Below are positions 6,245-16,663 of a DNA stretch of 64,000 bases, one piece after another. Made by a program: the position numbers and the translations under genes. Where the stretch lies: positions 1 through 64,000 of the forward strand of contig JAAYAN010000200.1 in the NCBI GenBank assembly GCA_012719345.1. The letters are read 5' to 3'. Below the pieces are notes generated by a model. It was not told the DNA's origin. It saw only the letters and a list, made by a program, of their open reading frames with translations, and searched no databases. Position 1 is the stretch's first letter; the number at the start of each line of letters is the position of its first letter. Origin of the DNA: Ignavibacteria bacterium. GTDB taxonomy: Bacteria > Bacteroidota > Ignavibacteria > Ignavibacteriales > Melioribacteraceae.

Positions 6245-9037
6245 ATGCCGGCAAAAGATTATTCAAAATATCCCAAAGATAAAATCATTATTCAAGGAGC
6301 AAGAGAGCATAATCTTAAAAACATTTCGCTTGAACTTCCTAGAAATAAGCTTATTGTTGTAACCGGAGTTAGCGGAAGCGGAAAATCTTCGCTTGTTTTC
6401 GATACTATATACGCAGAAGGACAGCGGCGGTATGTTGAAAGTCTTTCTTCTTATGCAAGGCAATTTTTAGAAAGAATAAACAAACCGGATGTAGATTTTA
6501 TTTACGGTATTTCGCCGGCTGTTGCAATCGAACAGAAAAGCGGTTCCCGAAACCCGCGATCGACAGTAGGCACAAGTACAGAAATTTATGATTTTTTGCG
6601 TCTTTTGTATGCCCGGATAGGAAAAACATTCTGCTTCAATTGCGGAAAAATAGTACAAAAAGATTCGGTTGCTTCGGTAACAAGCTGGCTGGAAGAGCAG
6701 AATGAAGGCCAAAAGTTTCTGCTGGGATTTCCGCTGCGAACACATGAAGGCAGAAAAGTAAAAGAAGAGTTCGAATTGCTCATAAAAAAAGGTTTCTTCA
6801 GAATCTATCAAAATAAAAGTCTAATTAATCTTAATGAAGCTGAAAAATTACCAAAATCGAAAGAAGGGGTTTATGTTATAATAGACCGTTTGACTATACA
6901 AAAAGGCAGAATGCGTGAACTTTTTTCGGACTCAATTGAAACGACTTTTAAGGAAGGCGAAGATAGATTGGTTCTTATCGGCAGCGATACACACGAAACA
7001 AAACATTTTAATAAATTTTACGAATGTTGCGGGATACGTTACGAAGAGCCTGAACCGCGTTTTTTTTCGTTCAATAATCCTTTTGGTGCCTGCCCTGTAT
7101 GCCAGGGATTTGGGCGGGTTATGGGAATTGATATGGACCTTGTGATTCCTAATCCTCAGTTAAGCATTTTAGAAGGAGCAATTGCACCTTGGCGGGGGGT
7201 TAAGTTCGGAAAATTTGCAAGAGATTTGTTAAGAACGGCTCCTTCAAAAGGAATTACTACACATATTCCATACGAAGAATTAAGCAATGTACAAAAAGAA
7301 CTTATTAAAAACGGGTACGAAGGTTTTACCGGAATCAATAAGTTTTTTGAAATGCTTGAGCGGGACACTTATAAAATGCATATCCGGATTTTGTTAAGCA
7401 AATACAGGGGATATACAAAGTGCAGTGCCTGTAAAGGTTCGCGTTTACGGAGGGAAGCTCTTCAGGTAAAAATTTCGGATATGTCGATAATGGATATTGT
7501 GGAATTATCAATTGAATCGGCCTGCAGCTTTTTTAATAATCTTAAACTTACCGATTACGAAACAGCAGTCGGGGGAAGAATATTAAAAGAAATTCAAAAA
7601 AGATTAAACTTTTTAAATGACGTGGGACTGGGTTATCTTACTTTAAACCGATTAAGCAACACATTATCCGGAGGCGAAACTCAGAGAATAAATCTTGCTA
7701 CTTCGCTCGGTTCGGCACTTATCGGCACTCTTTATGTTTTAGATGAGCCAAGCATCGGTTTGCATCCGCGGGACAATGAAAAACTTATTAAGCTGCTTAA
7801 AAACCTGCGCGATCTTGGAAATACTGTTTTGGTGGTGGAACACGATGCCGAAATGATGAAAGCTGCCGATTTTATTATAGATATGGGACCTAAAGCGGGA
7901 ATTTACGGCGGCGAAATAATGGCGCAAAACACATATCAGGAAATTATAAAATGCGATAATTCGCTTACAGGTCAATATCTTTCCGGAAAAAAAAGTATTC
8001 CTCTTCCCGAAAGCAGAAGAACCGAAGAAACTGAACTATTGCTTATAAGAAATGCCCGTGAAAATAATTTAAAAAACGTGAACGTTGATATTCCTCTGAA
8101 AAAAATGGTTGTTGTTACAGGAGTAAGCGGCTCGGGAAAAAGCACGCTGGTTCATGATATTTTATATGGCGGCATAGCCAAATTGCTTGGTAAAAATCCT
8201 CCTAAAATCGGCAAGTACGATTCGATAAACGGAACCCGTTATATTTCGGATATTGAAATTATTGACCAGTCTCCAATCGGGAAATCGCCAAGATCGAATC
8301 CTATAAGCTATGTGAAAGGTTACGAACATATCCGCGAACTTTTTGCCTCTATGCCTTTATCAAAACAGAGAGGATACAAACCGGGATTCTTTTCGTTCAA
8401 TGTTCCTGGCGGAAGATGCGAAACCTGCGAAGGGGACGGATTTGTAAAAATTGAAATGCAATTTCTTGCAGACCTTTACCTTGAGTGTGAAGACTGCAAA
8501 GGCACTCGTTTTAAAAAAGAAGTGCTTGATGTTATGTACAAAGGTAAAAATATTGTTGAAATACTTAATATGAATGTTTCGGAAGCTTTGGATTTTTTCA
8601 GCCAGCACAATAAAATTGCAGGATTTTTAAAAGTTCTTTCGGATGTTGGACTTGGTTATATCAAACTCGGACAGCCTTCGAACACTCTGTCAGGCGGAGA
8701 AGCTCAAAGAGTGAAGCTTGCACAGCATTTATATAATCAAAAGATTAATAAAAATATGCTGTTCATTTTCGATGAACCAACAACCGGACTTCATTTTCAC
8801 GATATAAGCAAGCTGCTTAATTGTTTTAATATGCTGGTTGAAAACGGAAATTCGGTTGTAATAATAGAGCACAACCTCGATGTAATTAAATGCGCCGATT
8901 ATATTATTGATCTTGGTCCCGAGGCAGGTGATAAAGGCGGATATATTGTTGCTGCAGGTACTCCGGAAGAAATTGCGGAAAATCCGGAAAGCTACACAGG
9001 GAAATTTTTAAAGTTAAACGGAATGATTTCAGATTGA
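6245..9037 (+). CDS. uvrA: Excinuclease ABC subunit A
   Basis: Damage-recognition ATPase of nucleotide excision repair, working with UvrB and UvrC. 930 residues, full length. Two ABC modules are visible. The first has Walker [11 protein letters not shown] (41-50), a C..C zinc module (CSACKGSRL), the LSGGETQR signature and [10 protein letters not shown]. The second has [10 protein letters not shown], zinc ligands CETCEGDG and [17 protein letters not shown] and [10 protein letters not shown]. The AR(E/G)HNLKN-type opening motifs occur before both modules. It is monocistronic. No LexA-like box was recognised upstream. Confidence 0.97.
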   Translation: MPAKDYSKYPKDKIIIQGAREHNLKNISLELPRNKLIVVTGVSGSGKSSLVFDTIYAEGQRRYVESLSSYARQFLERINKPDVDFIYGISPAVAIEQKSGSRNPRSTVGTSTEIYDFLRLLYARIGKTFCFNCGKIVQKDSVASVTSWLEEQNEGQKFLLGFPLRTHEGRKVKEEFELLIKKGFFRIYQNKSLINLNEAEKLPKSKEGVYVIIDRLTIQKGRMRELFSDSIETTFKEGEDRLVLIGSDTHETKHFNKFYECCGIRYEEPEPRFFSFNNPFGACPVCQGFGRVMGIDMDLVIPNPQLSILEGAIAPWRGVKFGKFARDLLRTAPSKGITTHIPYEELSNVQKELIKNGYEGFTGINKFFEMLERDTYKMHIRILLSKYRGYTKCSACKGSRLRREALQVKISDMSIMDIVELSIESACSFFNNLKLTDYETAVGGRILKEIQKRLNFLNDVGLGYLTLNRLSNTLSGGETQRINLATSLGSALIGTLYVLDEPSIGLHPRDNEKLIKLLKNLRDLGNTVLVVEHDAEMMKAADFIIDMGPKAGIYGGEIMAQNTYQEIIKCDNSLTGQYLSGKKSIPLPESRRTEETELLLIRNARENNLKNVNVDIPLKKMVVVTGVSGSGKSTLVHDILYGGIAKLLGKNPPKIGKYDSINGTRYISDIEIIDQSPIGKSPRSNPISYVKGYEHIRELFASMPLSKQRGYKPGFFSFNVPGGRCETCEGDGFVKIEMQFLADLYLECEDCKGTRFKKEVLDVMYKGKNIVEILNMNVSEALDFFSQHNKIAGFLKVLSDVGLGYIKLGQPSNTLSGGEAQRVKLAQHLYNQKINKNMLFIFDEPTTGLHFHDISKLLNCFNMLVENGNSVVIIEHNLDVIKCADYIIDLGPEAGDKGGYIVAAGTPEEIAENPESYTGKFLKLNGMISD

Positions 9038-9051
9038 ATTAGCTTGGAAAA

Positions 9052-12000
9052 TTATTGCTGCACACTATTTCTGAATTCAACCGTAAATACTGAGCCGTAG
9101 CGTTTTTTACTTCTAACGGATATTTGAGCATTGTTTATATCGCAATATTTTTTTACCAGAGCTAAACCAAGTCCGTTTCCATCATATTTTCGGGTATAGC
9201 CTTGCTCTTCCTGCCGGAATTGAGTAAAGATTGTTTCTAAAAATTCTTTGCTGATTCCAACACCTGTATCCATTATATCCACTGAAAGCAAGCCTGATTC
9301 GTTTCTGAAAATTTTAACGGAAATGCTGCCCTCGTTTGTATACTTTACTGCATTATCCAGTAAATTTCTGAATATTTGTCCGGTACTGTATTCATCAACA
9401 ATTAGTTTTGTTTCATCGGTTTCTGAAGAATAAAGAAATTCCAAATTTTTCATTTCGACTAAATGCTTAAATTCAGCGTAAACAAGGTCAAGTATATCTT
9501 GCTGAATATTTACTTCCTTTAAATGAGGTTCGTAAATTCCAAGTTGAAGCTCGGACATATTAAGGATTGAATCAATTGTTTTAATTATTCGAACTCCGGC
9601 GGAATCTAAAATCGGGAAAATTGATTTTATATCTTCATCAGCATCATTAAGTTCTTCTCTTAAAAGCGTTACAGAATTTAAGATTGTATTAATTGGCGAT
9701 CGTATTTCGTGCGACATTTGCGCGAGAAATTCGGATTTCAATTTGTCGGCACTTTCGGCTTTCTCTTTAGCTTTAATAATTTCCTGTTCGGCAAGTTTGC
9801 GGTCGGTAATATCAACAAAAACAACAATACCGGATATTATTCCTCCATTTTCATTTTTTATTGGAGCAGCGTTTGCCAAAACTATACGATCATCTTTATA
9901 ACTTCTTCGAATAATAAATTCTTTGGAGTTGGTTTCGCCAAACATAATTGCTCTTGCAAGCGGAACTTCATCTTTATTTAACTGCCTTCCGTCAAAATCA
10001 ACAAGATGCCAACTGGAACTATATTCTTCAATTCCAACTCCTTCCATAATTTCATTTTGGCTGCCACCAAGAATAAGCAAACCTGCGTCGTTTACATATC
10101 TTAATTTCCCATCAGGCGCATCAACAATCGCAACTCCTGCGGAACTTTGATCGAGAGCGGCTTTTAACATAGCTCGTGCTTCGTTTAATTCCTTCTCAAT
10201 TCTTTTTATTTCTGTAATATCTCTCGTAATACTTAAAAGATGCGGGATACCCTCAAAATCAATTACTCTTGCCGACATCATTCCATATTTTATTTCGCCT
10301 GATTTGGTCCTGAATTTTGCCACAAAATTTTCAACCATTCCGTTTAGTTTTAAACTGTTAACCAGTAATTCTCTATCGGATAAATCATCCCAAAGGTTTA
10401 TTTCAATTGTAGTCTTACCAGCAACTTCTTGTTCTGTATAACCCATATTTCTTGTAAACCCTTGGTTAATAGAAACAAACATTCCATCTTCCAAACGATT
10501 AATATTTATTGAGTCCGGCGAAGTTAAAAATGCTTTTTTAAATTTTTCTTCACTTCTTCGCAACAGAGTTTCTGCTTTCTTTATCTCGGTAATGTCTTCA
10601 ATAGATGAAATTATTCCGTCAAATTCTTTTTTGTCATCAAATATCGGAACAGCATTTATAGATAAAATTACTTCATTTCCGTTTGTCCATCGTATCGAAT
10701 GTTGAATATTATTTACAGGTTTAAGATTGAATTTGACTAAATTAAATGGTAATTCCTCGTCAGGTAAACTTTTTCCGTTAAAATCTGTTATTTTAAATTC
10801 AGTAGCATTGTATTTTATTTCCGTTAATGAGTCTCTTGTAAGTCCGAGAATTTGCTCTGCACGAGGATTAGCAAAAATTATTCTTCCATTTCGATCCAAT
10901 CTGGTAATTCCAACAGGACTAGTTTCTGTTATATTTTTATTGAAATTTCTTTCCTGTTTAAGTTCTTCTTCCTTAAGTTTCCGGTCAGTAATATCTGAAA
11001 TAATCCCGTGCCACAAAGTGCTTCCGTCCTGCAATCGTTCTGGGTGAGCTTGCGATAATCTCCATCTAAGTCCCTGTTTTGGCAGTATAACGCGATATTC
11101 GCAGTAAAAAGGTTTTAATGTTCTTGCCGATTCATAAATTGTTTCCATTATCATATCAAGGTCATCAGGATGCAATCTGCTTGCAACAGGTGTGGCATCC
11201 TCGCGAACTTCTTCAGGATTTAATTCATAAATCAAATTCATTCCCGGGCTTGCAACAGGGAAACAAGTGCGTCCATCCGGATACAACCTGTATTGGTAAA
11301 CAACTCCTGGAACTAGCGATGTTAGTTTAAGAAATAAATCGTGACTTTTTTGTAATTCTTCTTCAGCAATCTTTCGATCTGTAATATCCAGGCAGTGACC
11401 AATATATCCTAAAAATTCTCCATTACTGTTGTAACGGGGACTTCCATCATCAATAATCCAACGGTAACTTCCATCAAATCTTCGCAACCGGTATTCCATA
11501 CTGAAACTTTCGCGGCGGTCAAACGCGCTGGTATAAATATCCAAACACCTTTGAAAATCTTCGGGATGAACTCCTTCCGTCCATCCGTTTCCCATTTCCT
11601 GTTGTAATGTTCTTCCTGTAAAATCAAGCCATATTTTGTTAAAATAATAACATAGTTTATCTGTGCCGGATAACCAAATTAATGCTCGTCCTGAGTCTGA
11701 AAGATTACGATACAGTATTTCCTGTTCCTGCAACTTCATTTCTGCAATTTTACGGTCATTAATATCTAAAATTTGTGCTAAATAATGAACCGGATTATTC
11801 TTTGAATCTCGTACTAACGAAACATTTGCAATGCCCCAAACAATTTGTCCGTCTTTTCGAAAGTAGCGCTTTTCCATTTGAAACGAATCTATTTCACCGG
11901 AGACCAATTTACTTATTTTATTACCGCCTTCTGGTCTGTCTTCAGAGAAAGTAATATCTTGAAAAGTTAGATTAAGAAGCTCTTTTTCATTGTAACCAAG

Positions 12001-12192
12001 GAAATTACAAAAAGCTTTATTAAGCTGTCGGAATTTAAGATCTAAACCAACAAGTACAATTCCCGTTAAGGAATTATCAAATATTAACCTGAAACATTCC
12101 TTATTAATTATTTGCTCAAAATCTTCCGCACTGTCTATTTCCGACTCTTTTTTTCTGTTATTATTTGTTACAGATGATTTTGAAACAGCCAT
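9052..12192 (-). CDS. Soluble six-PAS sensor histidine kinase
   Basis: 1046 residues without a membrane segment or signal peptide, so probably a cytosolic sensor. Six PAS domains follow one another (about 33-150, 155-275, 283-405, 415-540, 545-665 and 670-795). Most end in the PAC-like ITDRK/ITEIK linker. The kinase core follows with an H box containing His828 in SHEIRSPINTI, an N box NLLDNAVKY, and G boxes DTGVGIS and GNGLGLAL. There is no receiver domain and no response regulator next door, so the partner is unknown. It shares a closely similar C-terminal module with the next gene and with the kinase at 47.4 kb. The multiple PAS domains could bind haem, flavin or small ligands; the sequence does not say which. 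Confidence 0.92.
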   Translation of the reverse strand: MAVSKSSVTNNNRKKESEIDSAEDFEQIINKECFRLIFDNSLTGIVLVGLDLKFRQLNKAFCNFLGYNEKELLNLTFQDITFSEDRPEGGNKISKLVSGEIDSFQMEKRYFRKDGQIVWGIANVSLVRDSKNNPVHYLAQILDINDRKIAEMKLQEQEILYRNLSDSGRALIWLSGTDKLCYYFNKIWLDFTGRTLQQEMGNGWTEGVHPEDFQRCLDIYTSAFDRRESFSMEYRLRRFDGSYRWIIDDGSPRYNSNGEFLGYIGHCLDITDRKIAEEELQKSHDLFLKLTSLVPGVVYQYRLYPDGRTCFPVASPGMNLIYELNPEEVREDATPVASRLHPDDLDMIMETIYESARTLKPFYCEYRVILPKQGLRWRLSQAHPERLQDGSTLWHGIISDITDRKLKEEELKQERNFNKNITETSPVGITRLDRNGRIIFANPRAEQILGLTRDSLTEIKYNATEFKITDFNGKSLPDEELPFNLVKFNLKPVNNIQHSIRWTNGNEVILSINAVPIFDDKKEFDGIISSIEDITEIKKAETLLRRSEEKFKKAFLTSPDSININRLEDGMFVSINQGFTRNMGYTEQEVAGKTTIEINLWDDLSDRELLVNSLKLNGMVENFVAKFRTKSGEIKYGMMSARVIDFEGIPHLLSITRDITEIKRIEKELNEARAMLKAALDQSSAGVAIVDAPDGKLRYVNDAGLLILGGSQNEIMEGVGIEEYSSSWHLVDFDGRQLNKDEVPLARAIMFGETNSKEFIIRRSYKDDRIVLANAAPIKNENGGIISGIVVFVDITDRKLAEQEIIKAKEKAESADKLKSEFLAQMSHEIRSPINTILNSVTLLREELNDADEDIKSIFPILDSAGVRIIKTIDSILNMSELQLGIYEPHLKEVNIQQDILDLVYAEFKHLVEMKNLEFLYSSETDETKLIVDEYSTGQIFRNLLDNAVKYTNEGSISVKIFRNESGLLSVDIMDTGVGISKEFLETIFTQFRQEEQGYTRKYDGNGLGLALVKKYCDINNAQISVRSKKRYGSVFTVEFRNSVQQ

Positions 12193-12284
12193 AAAAATTT
12201 TTTCGATTTATTTTATCAGTTTTCAGCTAATAATTCATACAAAGATATCAAAATTTTCAACATAATAAATATTTAAAAATATGC

Positions 12285-14843
12285 TTACTTGAATTCAACT
12301 GTAAAAACGGAACCTTGGTTCTTCTTACTTTTTACCGATATTTCGGCATTATTAAAAGAACAGTATTTACTAATTAAAGCTAATCCTAAACCATTTCCCT
12401 CATATTTACGCGAATAACCTTGTTCTTCCTGACTAAAAGGCGAAAAAATATGCGGAAGAAATTCTTCGCTTATTCCAATTCCTGTATCTGCTACATCCAC
12501 TGAAATATTATTTTTATGATTTTTATAAACTGATACTGTTATGCTGCCGTTTTGAGTATATTTAATAGCATTATCTATCAGATTAGAAAATATTTGTGTT
12601 GCGCTGTACTGGTCAACATAAACATCTGTATTATGGGTTTGTATTTCAAATAAAAAGTTCAAGCTTTTTATTTCGGCAAGATGTTTGAACTCGCGAACAA
12701 GCATATTTAAAATATCTTCAACCAAATTCCATTTTTTCAGATTAGGTTCATAAATACCGAGTTGTAATTCCGACATATTTAATATTGCATCGATAGTTTT
12801 AATTATCCGGCTGCCGGCAGCGTCAATAATCGGGAAAATTTCTTTAATTTCACCGCCATATCCGTTCAAGTCTTCCTTAATTAACGAAACAGAATTGAGT
12901 ATTGTATTTATTGGTGATCGTATCTCGTGCGACATTTGAGCGAGAAATTCCGATTTCAAGTTATCTGCTTTTTCAGCTTTTTCTTTTGCTATTAAAAGAT
13001 TCTGTTCTGCTACTTTCTGTTCAGTAATATCTATTGCTAATTCGAACCTGACATCGCGTCCGTCAGACCATCTTATTATTCTATCTGTAATCGAGAAATA
13101 TTTATTAAGATTTTTATTGTAAAATTCCCATTTGTAGGGTTCGTACTTATTTTCTAATATTATTTTACTTGTACAAAATTCGCAAGGGGAATTAAGTCCT
13201 TGAAATTCCTCATAGCAAATTCTGCCTAAACAAGGTCGCGGAAGCATATTCTGAAAAAATTTATTCACATATAAAATCTCATTGGTCTCTGGATCAGTAA
13301 TATAAACTACCTCGTCAATACCGTTGAATATTGAAAGGAGCTGTTCTCTTTCTTTTTTAATAAGTTCTTCTGCTTTTTTTCTTTCAGTTATATCGCGGGC
13401 AATACTAAGGATTGCCTGTTCGCTGTAATAGCTGATTAAACTTGAATATACTTCTACGGGAATTTGTTTACCATCCTTTGTTTTGTGAACCGATTCGAAT
13501 ATCTGCATTTCATCTTTTGGCATTGCTCGTGCTAATGCTTTGATATTTTCTTTACTTATTGAAGCATCTATCCCTTCAAGCCCAATTTCAAGCAATTCCT
13601 TTTTTGCGTAACCCAGCTGCATAATTGCCGTTTTATTTACATCTAACAATTCCCCTTTAAAATTTATTACCCAAACGGTTTCATTCATTCCGTCAATTAA
13701 TTCTCTGTAGTTCTTTTCGCTTTCCAGCAGTTTCTGTTCGGTTTTTTTCCAGTGGCTAACATCCCTCATAATTATTAAAATAAATTTATTGTTATCAGCT
13801 TCTACTACTGAAGCAGAAACAAGTCCGTCAATTATTTCTCCTGATTTAATTCTGTATTTTGTAAAATAGTTTTCAACATAACCATTATTTAAAATTGTTT
13901 GGTAAAATTTTAATCCGTCTTCCGGGTTTTCATACATTTTCAAGTCTCTTGAAGTTTTGCCTATAACTTCTTCTTCGGTATAATGAGTATAACTTAAAAA
14001 TTTATCATTTACCATACAAAAAACGCCGTCTTCAAGCCTCGAAAGCGCAATTGCTTCGGGCATAGCTCTAAAAACCCGACTGAATTTTTCTTGGCTTTTT
14101 TTAAGTTTGGTTTCGGTTTCTTTTCTTTTTGTAATATCGTGAAGATTACCAACTATTTTTATAGAACTTTTGCTTTTATCGTCAACAACTTTTGCTGATA
14201 ATTCAACATAAACAATATTTTCATCCTTATTTCTCATACCCAGTTCGAAATCTTTTACATATCCGTTCTTATACAATTGAGTTCTTAGTTTTTCTCTATC
14301 AGAAATATCTGCATAATATTCTAACAAATTTTTATTTAACATTTCATCTTTATTAATAAGACCTTTTGATAGAGTTGAGATTGCGGGACTTATTTCAAGA
14401 ACAGTTCCATCTTCAGATAACTCGAAATATATATCCTGAACATTGTTGAATATCCGCTGATATTTTTCTTTGCAATTAATCAATTCAATTTCGATATCAT
14501 TATTTTTCCCATCGCCTGAGTTTTCAGTTATATCTTTACCACAGTTTTTATTTTGTAGAATTATCGAAAGTGTTTTACAAAATGCTGTAACATATTTTTC
14601 GAAAGGATCGAATAATTTATTGTTGGAAATGGTATATATTAAATTACAACCTTTTGCTAATTCATATTTACGGATATCCTCATTGCCCGATGAAATGTTT
14701 TCACATAAAATCTTAATATCCTTTATTCCGGGTAAGTCTGAAAGTCCGCTGCATATCAGATTTTTTATTTCATCTTTGTCATTTAACTCAATAACCGAAT
14801 TTTGAATTAGCAGAAACCGGCTTAATATATCCGAATTGCCCAT
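12285..14843 (-). CDS. Soluble four-PAS sensor histidine kinase, one PAS Cys-rich
   Basis: 852 residues, apparently cytosolic. The N-terminal ~130 residues have no clear family. Four PAS domains follow (about 133-250, 255-370, 375-495 and 500-620). The last holds four cysteines (CLGRIC ... CEFC, spacing C-x4-C-x11-C-x2-C), a pattern seen in some PAS domains and suggestive of metal or redox sensing. The kinase core has His639 in SHEIRSPINTI, the N box NLIDNAIKY, DTGIGIS and GNGLGLAL. The last ~214 residues are very similar to those of the downstream neighbour (9052-12192), from which it is separated by 92 bases. The pair looks like a tandem duplication with replaced sensor domains. No cognate regulator is adjacent. 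Confidence 0.92.
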   Translation of the reverse strand: MGNSDILSRFLLIQNSVIELNDKDEIKNLICSGLSDLPGIKDIKILCENISSGNEDIRKYELAKGCNLIYTISNNKLFDPFEKYVTAFCKTLSIILQNKNCGKDITENSGDGKNNDIEIELINCKEKYQRIFNNVQDIYFELSEDGTVLEISPAISTLSKGLINKDEMLNKNLLEYYADISDREKLRTQLYKNGYVKDFELGMRNKDENIVYVELSAKVVDDKSKSSIKIVGNLHDITKRKETETKLKKSQEKFSRVFRAMPEAIALSRLEDGVFCMVNDKFLSYTHYTEEEVIGKTSRDLKMYENPEDGLKFYQTILNNGYVENYFTKYRIKSGEIIDGLVSASVVEADNNKFILIIMRDVSHWKKTEQKLLESEKNYRELIDGMNETVWVINFKGELLDVNKTAIMQLGYAKKELLEIGLEGIDASISKENIKALARAMPKDEMQIFESVHKTKDGKQIPVEVYSSLISYYSEQAILSIARDITERKKAEELIKKEREQLLSIFNGIDEVVYITDPETNEILYVNKFFQNMLPRPCLGRICYEEFQGLNSPCEFCTSKIILENKYEPYKWEFYNKNLNKYFSITDRIIRWSDGRDVRFELAIDITEQKVAEQNLLIAKEKAEKADNLKSEFLAQMSHEIRSPINTILNSVSLIKEDLNGYGGEIKEIFPIIDAAGSRIIKTIDAILNMSELQLGIYEPNLKKWNLVEDILNMLVREFKHLAEIKSLNFLFEIQTHNTDVYVDQYSATQIFSNLIDNAIKYTQNGSITVSVYKNHKNNISVDVADTGIGISEEFLPHIFSPFSQEEQGYSRKYEGNGLGLALISKYCSFNNAEISVKSKKNQGSVFTVEFK

Positions 14844-15473
14844 AATATTTTTCCCGCCTGAAATAATTAATTTTTCAAATTATTATATCAGTCAATTTTA
14901 AAGATTATTTTTATCTTTATTTAAGAAAATAATTCTTTTTACAGCAATATTTTATTCGCTTATAATCGTTAATTATTAAAATATTTTTAATTAGTGCAAA
15001 TATAATGTCGAGAAGGATATATTTGTGATAGTCTATTTAAAAATGCGATTCAGCAATTTCCAACCATTGGTTGTATTTATTGAAGCAAGCGCATCAGCTA
15101 TCGAATCTTTAAAGGTTCTTGATTCGGGTGATACAAATACGCTATTAATTGAAGAGTGAATACGCGGTAAAGACATTAAAAACAGAATGTCCTGTTAGTG
15201 TTCAATCAGACTCCAATAGTGAAGTCTGGATAATTGTTACTACATACCCGGGATTTGAAGCAACAGTAACTATTTATTACAATTCGAAGTACTTTTGAAA
15301 TAGAAACGAAAACTCTGCAGAAAAAGTACATAAACTTGCGAAATAAAGGACTGCAGTTTTGAACTTTGCGAGTGTGTTTACAAAAAATAATCTGTAATCC
15401 CTTGTGCTTTATTTTTGTATTTTATTCAAGCGGATTGATAATTCTCCAGTTTGAAAAAAAATCCTAAAAAAGC
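14844..15473. other. Long intergenic stretch with a possible gene relic
   Basis: No intact gene. AT-rich DNA up to about 15000 is followed by two short out-of-phase open frames (15025-15298) that look like a decayed gene. The remainder up to purM shows no structure I recognise. Confidence 0.5.
15025..15298 (+). pseudogene. Possible frameshifted gene relic
   Basis: One frame (15025-15159) encodes about 44 residues including NFQPLVVFIEASASAIESL before a TGA. The +1 frame then continues with TECPVSVQSDSNSEVWIIV and TIYYNSKYF to TGA at 15298. The second part has protein-like composition, suggesting a frameshifted remnant. I recognise no family, so this is a low-confidence call. Confidence 0.25.
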
Positions 15474-16469
15474 TTATTCAATCTCTCCGATTATAAAAGC
15501 TTTTTCATTTTGCGATTTTGCAATTTCCAAAATTCTATTCACATCATTTTTATCAGCAATTGCAATCAACCCGATTCCTATATTAAATACATCGCGCATT
15601 TCTTCGTCGCTTACATTGCCAGTTTTCTGAATAAACTTAAATAATTCAGGCATTTCCCACGAATTCCAGTCAACTTTAATCTTTAATCCTTCAGGAACAA
15701 CACGTTTAGTGTTTCCAATAATTCCGCCGCCGGTAATATGCGAAAAGGCTTTGATGTCAATTCTTTCTTTAATTTCAGCAATAAGTTTCAGGTAAGATTT
15801 ATGCACTCTCAGTAATTCTTCGCCTAACGTCGTTTCAAGTTCTGCGGGCTTGTAGTCAACGTTTAACTTCGGGAATAAAATATGACGGGCGAGAGAATAA
15901 CCGTTAGTGTGCAATCCGTTGGAAGCAAATCCGATAAGAACATTTCCTTTTGCAACTTTTTTGCCGTCAATAACTTTGCTTTTTTCAACAACACCTACAA
16001 TTGTGCCGGACATATCATATTCGTTTGCATCGTAAAGACCGGGCATTTCGGCAGTTTCACCGCCTATCAGTGCAATTTCATTTTCTTTGCAGGCAACCGA
16101 AAATCCTTTAATAATCTGTTCGGCTACATCTGGGTTTAATTTTCCGAATGCCATATAATCAAGGAAAAAAAGAGGTTTTGCTCCGCCTACGGCAATATCG
16201 TTTACGCAATGGTTTACAAGGCACTGTCCCACTGTATCGTGTTTATCCATCATAAACGCTACTTTCAGTTTTGTGCCAACTCCGTCAACACTCGAAACCA
16301 ATACCGGATTTTTATACCCGCTGAAATCAGGTTCATAAAATGCACCGAATAAACCTATACCGGTAAGTACATTTTTGTTAAACGTTGATTTAGCATACGA
16401 TTTAATGCGGTTTACGGTTTCGTCGCCGGCTTGCAAATCCACTCCGGCTGATTTATAATCTGCTTTCAA
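15474..16469 (-). CDS. purM: Phosphoribosylformylglycinamidine cyclo-ligase
   Basis: Makes aminoimidazole ribonucleotide in step five of purine synthesis, using ATP. 331 residues, normal for PurM. Landmarks are YKSAGVDLQAGDE near the start, VSSVDGVGTKLK, NHCVNDIAVGGAKPLFFLDY, ALIGGETAEMPGLY, GFASNGLHTNGYSLAR and FSHITGGGIIGNTKRV. It is monocistronic, with no other pur gene in view and no purine riboswitch recognised in the 190-base upstream gap. Confidence 0.96.
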   Translation of the reverse strand: MKADYKSAGVDLQAGDETVNRIKSYAKSTFNKNVLTGIGLFGAFYEPDFSGYKNPVLVSSVDGVGTKLKVAFMMDKHDTVGQCLVNHCVNDIAVGGAKPLFFLDYMAFGKLNPDVAEQIIKGFSVACKENEIALIGGETAEMPGLYDANEYDMSGTIVGVVEKSKVIDGKKVAKGNVLIGFASNGLHTNGYSLARHILFPKLNVDYKPAELETTLGEELLRVHKSYLKLIAEIKERIDIKAFSHITGGGIIGNTKRVVPEGLKIKVDWNSWEMPELFKFIQKTGNVSDEEMRDVFNIGIGLIAIADKNDVNRILEIAKSQNEKAFIIGEIE

Positions 16470-16663
16470 ATTATTCTCCCTAAAAAGATATTATTTAATT
16501 TCTAAAAATAACCTCAATAATTTTAAAGTGAAACTTTTTAAAATAAAATCTGTAATAACGGTTTGAAAAATTGAGAATCTGAGGCAGAATTACATAAAAT
16601 CTAATTAACTGCATGAGTGATTTTTTTTTAATATCTTTACGAGTTAAAAATTAAATTATTCAG

